Source of the DNA: Clostridia bacterium
Lineage (GTDB): Bacteria; Bacillota; Clostridia; Oscillospirales; CAG-272
NCBI GenBank assembly: GCA_017420845.1
Contig: JAFQOC010000093.1
Span: 1 to 7,713 of the forward strand
DNA: 7,713 nucleotides
Reading direction: 5' to 3'
Within the stretch, counting starts at the first letter, position 1, and each line of letters opens with the position of its first letter. The notes beneath the pieces were generated by a model that saw only the letters and a program-made list of their open reading frames with translations, had not been told where the DNA came from and did not search any database. Below are positions 5,678 through 7,713 of the stretch, piece by piece. The translations under genes were made by a program, and so were the position numbers.

Positions 5678-5706
5678 TTGACACGGGGGATGGCCTGTGG
5701 TATAAT
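5678..5706 (+). promoter_or_regulatory. Perfect sigma-A promoter of the pseudouridine synthase gene
   Basis: TTGACA (5678-5683), a GC-rich 17-base spacer and TATAAT (5701-5706) match the consensus exactly. Predicted transcription starts near 5713, giving a leader of about 24 bases to the GTG start. It probably also drives the beta-glucosidase gene downstream. Confidence 0.85.
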
Positions 5707-5736
5707 AATGAGAAGCCAACCGAAAGGAGGAAAAAC

Positions 5737-6402
5737 GTGGAACTGAATATGCTTTATCGGGACTCTCATATTCTTCTGATCCGTAAGCCTGCCGGAATTC
5801 CTTCCCAGCCGGATCCTTCGGGGCAGCCCGACCTCCTCACGGCTCTGCAAGATCTATACCCGACCACAAGCCTTGTTCACCGTCTGGATACCCCCACGGG
5901 AGGTGTTATGGTCTTTGGCCTCAGTCCCAAAGCCACCGCTAAGCTTTGTGGACTGGTACAGGATCACACCGCGTTCCGAAAGGAATATCTGGCCGTTTTG
6001 TCTGCTCCACTTGCCGAGCAGGAGGGAAGGATGACGGATTTTCTCTTTCATGATAAGCAAAAAAACAAGGCGTTTGTAACCGACGGAAAGCGCAAGGGAA
6101 GCAAGGAGGCGGTTCTGGATTACCGTGTGCTCGCCACCCTTCCCGACGGCCATACGCTGGTTCGTGTTTGCCTCCATACCGGACGTACCCACCAGATCCG
6201 TATCCAGTTCGCCTCACGCGGTTTACCTCTCGTTGGTGACGGCAAATACGGGAGCCGTGAAAAGTCCCCCTTCATCGGTCTGTGGGCTTACCGATTGTCT
6301 TTCCCTCACCCCATCACGGGTAGAGAGATCACGGCTACAGCCACACCCGATACCGAGGCTTTGCCGTGGTGTCTGTTTCATGACCAAATCGTAACTCAAT
6401 AA
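5737..6402 (+). CDS. RluA-family RNA pseudouridine synthase
   Basis: A 221-residue enzyme that isomerises a uridine in rRNA or tRNA to pseudouridine. The catalytic aspartate is D51 in HRLDTPTGGV (48-57), where the more usual serine or threonine before the second glycine is itself glycine. LHTGRTHQIR (146-155) and GDGKYG (167-172) are further RluA-family signatures. There is no S4 RNA-binding domain, so it belongs to the short single-domain type, and its target uridine cannot be predicted. Translation probably begins at GTG 5737, which follows a full AAAGGAGG (5723-5730) by 6 bases; the next in-frame ATG (5749) would be 18 bases from that site and would trim four residues. The stop codon is 23 bases before the beta-glucosidase start, with no terminator between, so the two are probably co-transcribed. 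Confidence 0.93.
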   Translation: MELNMLYRDSHILLIRKPAGIPSQPDPSGQPDLLTALQDLYPTTSLVHRLDTPTGGVMVFGLSPKATAKLCGLVQDHTAFRKEYLAVLSAPLAEQEGRMTDFLFHDKQKNKAFVTDGKRKGSKEAVLDYRVLATLPDGHTLVRVCLHTGRTHQIRIQFASRGLPLVGDGKYGSREKSPFIGLWAYRLSFPHPITGREITATATPDTEALPWCLFHDQIVTQ

Positions 6403-6425
6403 CCTCTTGAAAGGAAAATACAACC

Positions 6426-7713
6426 ATGCCATTCCCCAAAAATTTCCTCTGGGGCACCGCTACCAGCGCCGGTCAGATCGAGGGCGGAGCTCTGGACGAC
6501 GGCCGCACGCTGTCTATCTGGGACACCTTCTCTGCCAAGCCCGGCAAGACGCATGGCGGCGTCACCCCTGCCGTAGCCTGCGACAGCTACCACCGTTTTG
6601 ACCGTGACCTGGCATCCATGAAGGCTTTAGGTGTCAATTCCTACCGATTCTCTATCTCCTGGTCCAGAGTTTTGCCTCAAGGCGTTGGCCCCTTGAACGA
6701 CAAGGGCATGGACTACTATAAGCGAGTCATTGAATCTCTCAACGAGAACGGCATCATTCCCAACGTCACCCTCTATCACTGGGATCTTCCTCAGGTGCTG
6801 GAGGACAGGGGCGGCTGGGTCAACCGCGACTCCATTGAGTGGTTCGGTGAGTACGCTCATAAGATGTTCACCGCCTTTGGCGACGTTGTTCCCATGTGGT
6901 CCACAGTCAACGAACCCATTGCCACCTACGTCGGCTACGCCCACGGCGGATTCGCCCCGGGTTACACCAACGAGGCATGGGGCAACCAGGCACGGCATAA
7001 CATTCTTGTTGCTCACGGTAAGGGAGTGGAGGCTTTCCGTGCCGTGAATCCTAAGGGCAGTAAGATCGGTGTGGTGATTGACATCTGGAAGCGCCACGCG
7101 CTGACCGATTCCCCAGAGGATATCGCCCTCATGATCGATCAGGACGAGCGCAACTGGAAGTTCTATACCGACCCTATTCTGGCAGGGAGGTACAGCGACT
7201 ATATTCTGGAGCATCTGGAAAAAGAGGGCACCCTCATGAAAATGGAGCCCCACGACTTTGAGCTGACGCGACAGCCTCTGGACTACTTTGGTCTTAATGT
7301 CTACAACCGCGTACCCGTCACCGTCAATCAGCAGGCCCAGATGGATTTTTCTCAAGGCGGTAATTTCCTGAACAACCGCACGGAGTATTACCCCAAGGCT
7401 GTTTACGACGCCATTCACCTTCTCCACGATCTTTACGGCATCAAGTGCCCCATCTACATTACCGAAAACGGCACCTATCATGAGGGACCCGAGGCCGTGG
7501 CTGAGGACGGGATCATTCACGATAACGACCGCATTCGCTATATCGCGGGCTTTTTGGAGTGGCTGGAAAAGGCCATTGACGAGGGCTTTGATATCCGCGG
7601 CTACTATCTCTGGAGCCTTATGGATAACTTCGAATGGTCCGCCGCCTACAATTTCAAGTTCGGTATTGCCCGCACGGATTTTGAGACGGGCGAGACTACC
7701 TGGAAGAAGTCGG
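6426..7713 (+). CDS. GH1 beta-glucosidase, 3' end cut by window edge
   Basis: A retaining family 1 glycosidase, predicted to release glucose (or galactose) from beta-linked oligosaccharides or glycosides in the cytoplasm; there is no signal peptide. 429 residues are visible, and GH1 enzymes are usually about 440-470 long, so only a short C-terminal piece is missing. Signatures in order: FLWGTATSAGQIEGG (7-21) with Q17 for sugar binding, YHWDLP (117-122), TVNEP with acid/base E163, YFGLNVYNR (287-295), ITENG with nucleophile E347, and WSLMDNFEW (396-404). E403-W404 is the pair seen in enzymes acting on unphosphorylated sugars; 6-phospho-beta-glucosidases have a Ser/Lys/Tyr phosphate site instead, so this is probably not a PTS-linked enzyme. 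AAGGA (6411-6415) lies 10 bases before the ATG. It follows the pseudouridine synthase gene in the same likely transcript; its own promoter is not evident. Confidence 0.94.
   Translation, partial: MPFPKNFLWGTATSAGQIEGGALDDGRTLSIWDTFSAKPGKTHGGVTPAVACDSYHRFDRDLASMKALGVNSYRFSISWSRVLPQGVGPLNDKGMDYYKRVIESLNENGIIPNVTLYHWDLPQVLEDRGGWVNRDSIEWFGEYAHKMFTAFGDVVPMWSTVNEPIATYVGYAHGGFAPGYTNEAWGNQARHNILVAHGKGVEAFRAVNPKGSKIGVVIDIWKRHALTDSPEDIALMIDQDERNWKFYTDPILAGRYSDYILEHLEKEGTLMKMEPHDFELTRQPLDYFGLNVYNRVPVTVNQQAQMDFSQGGNFLNNRTEYYPKAVYDAIHLLHDLYGIKCPIYITENGTYHEGPEAVAEDGIIHDNDRIRYIAGFLEWLEKAIDEGFDIRGYYLWSLMDNFEWSAAYNFKFGIARTDFETGETTWKKS

Noticed and set aside
5507..5719. 71-residue N-terminal extension of the small Cys-rich protein
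   Set aside because: It crosses the gene's own promoter and that of the divergent gene, and the strong ribosome binding site at 5516-5522 points to ATG 5506.
6627..7520. Open frame on minus (297 codons) inside the beta-glucosidase gene
   Set aside because: Antisense shadow of GH1, whose catalytic motifs are on plus; no promoter or start signal is seen.
1..7713. Possible mobile element, CRISPR array, toxin-antitoxin pair or phage-defence system
   Set aside because: No transposase, integrase, regularly spaced repeats, terminal inverted repeats, tRNA-like attachment site or defence-type protein was found. The XRE gene has no toxin partner next to it.

Overview
The window looks like chromosomal DNA from a Gram-positive anaerobe of the Clostridia (Firmicutes), probably a gut or other plant-fibre habitat. 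This is inferred from AAGGAG-type ribosome binding sites, consensus sigma-A promoters, glycosidases without signal peptides, a DegV-family protein and an XRE-type regulator fused to membrane helices. Base composition is near half GC by eye, with many C-ending codons, unlike low-GC clostridia. No species can be named from the sequence alone.

Seven protein genes alternate in direction. Left to right they are: a GH78 alpha-L-rhamnosidase on minus, cut by the left edge; a TIM-barrel sugar (phosphate) isomerase/epimerase on plus; a DegV-family protein on minus; an XRE regulator with four predicted membrane helices on plus; a small Cys- and Glu-rich single-pass membrane protein on minus; and an RluA-family pseudouridine synthase followed after 23 bases by a GH1 beta-glucosidase, both on plus, the latter cut by the right edge. 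This gives three divergent pairs separated by two convergent junctions, and each convergent junction carries a hairpin terminator usable from both sides. No RNA gene, mobile element, CRISPR array or pseudogene was seen.

The divergent intergenic regions hold most of the regulatory information. Four of six promoters read exactly TTGACA-N17-TATAAT (rhamnosidase, isomerase, degV-like, pseudouridine synthase), and the XRE promoter differs by one base. The exception is the small Cys-rich gene, which has a perfect -10 but no -35; an 11-base-period direct repeat occupies the -35 position. Inverted repeats lie at the predicted transcription start of the rhamnosidase and small Cys-rich genes. The XRE promoter overlaps an odd palindrome that recurs in near-identical form 108 bases upstream, beside further GTAGAAA half-sites.

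Functionally, the rhamnosidase, the isomerase/epimerase and the beta-glucosidase suggest intracellular breakdown of imported rhamnose- and glucose-containing plant glycosides or oligosaccharides. The two glycosidases are in separate transcription units with ordinary housekeeping-type genes between them, so a single coordinated locus is a hypothesis. No clear, wholly new multi-gene system is evident. The best novelty candidates are the small Cys-rich membrane protein with its activator-type promoter, and the membrane-anchored XRE regulator with its operator array.
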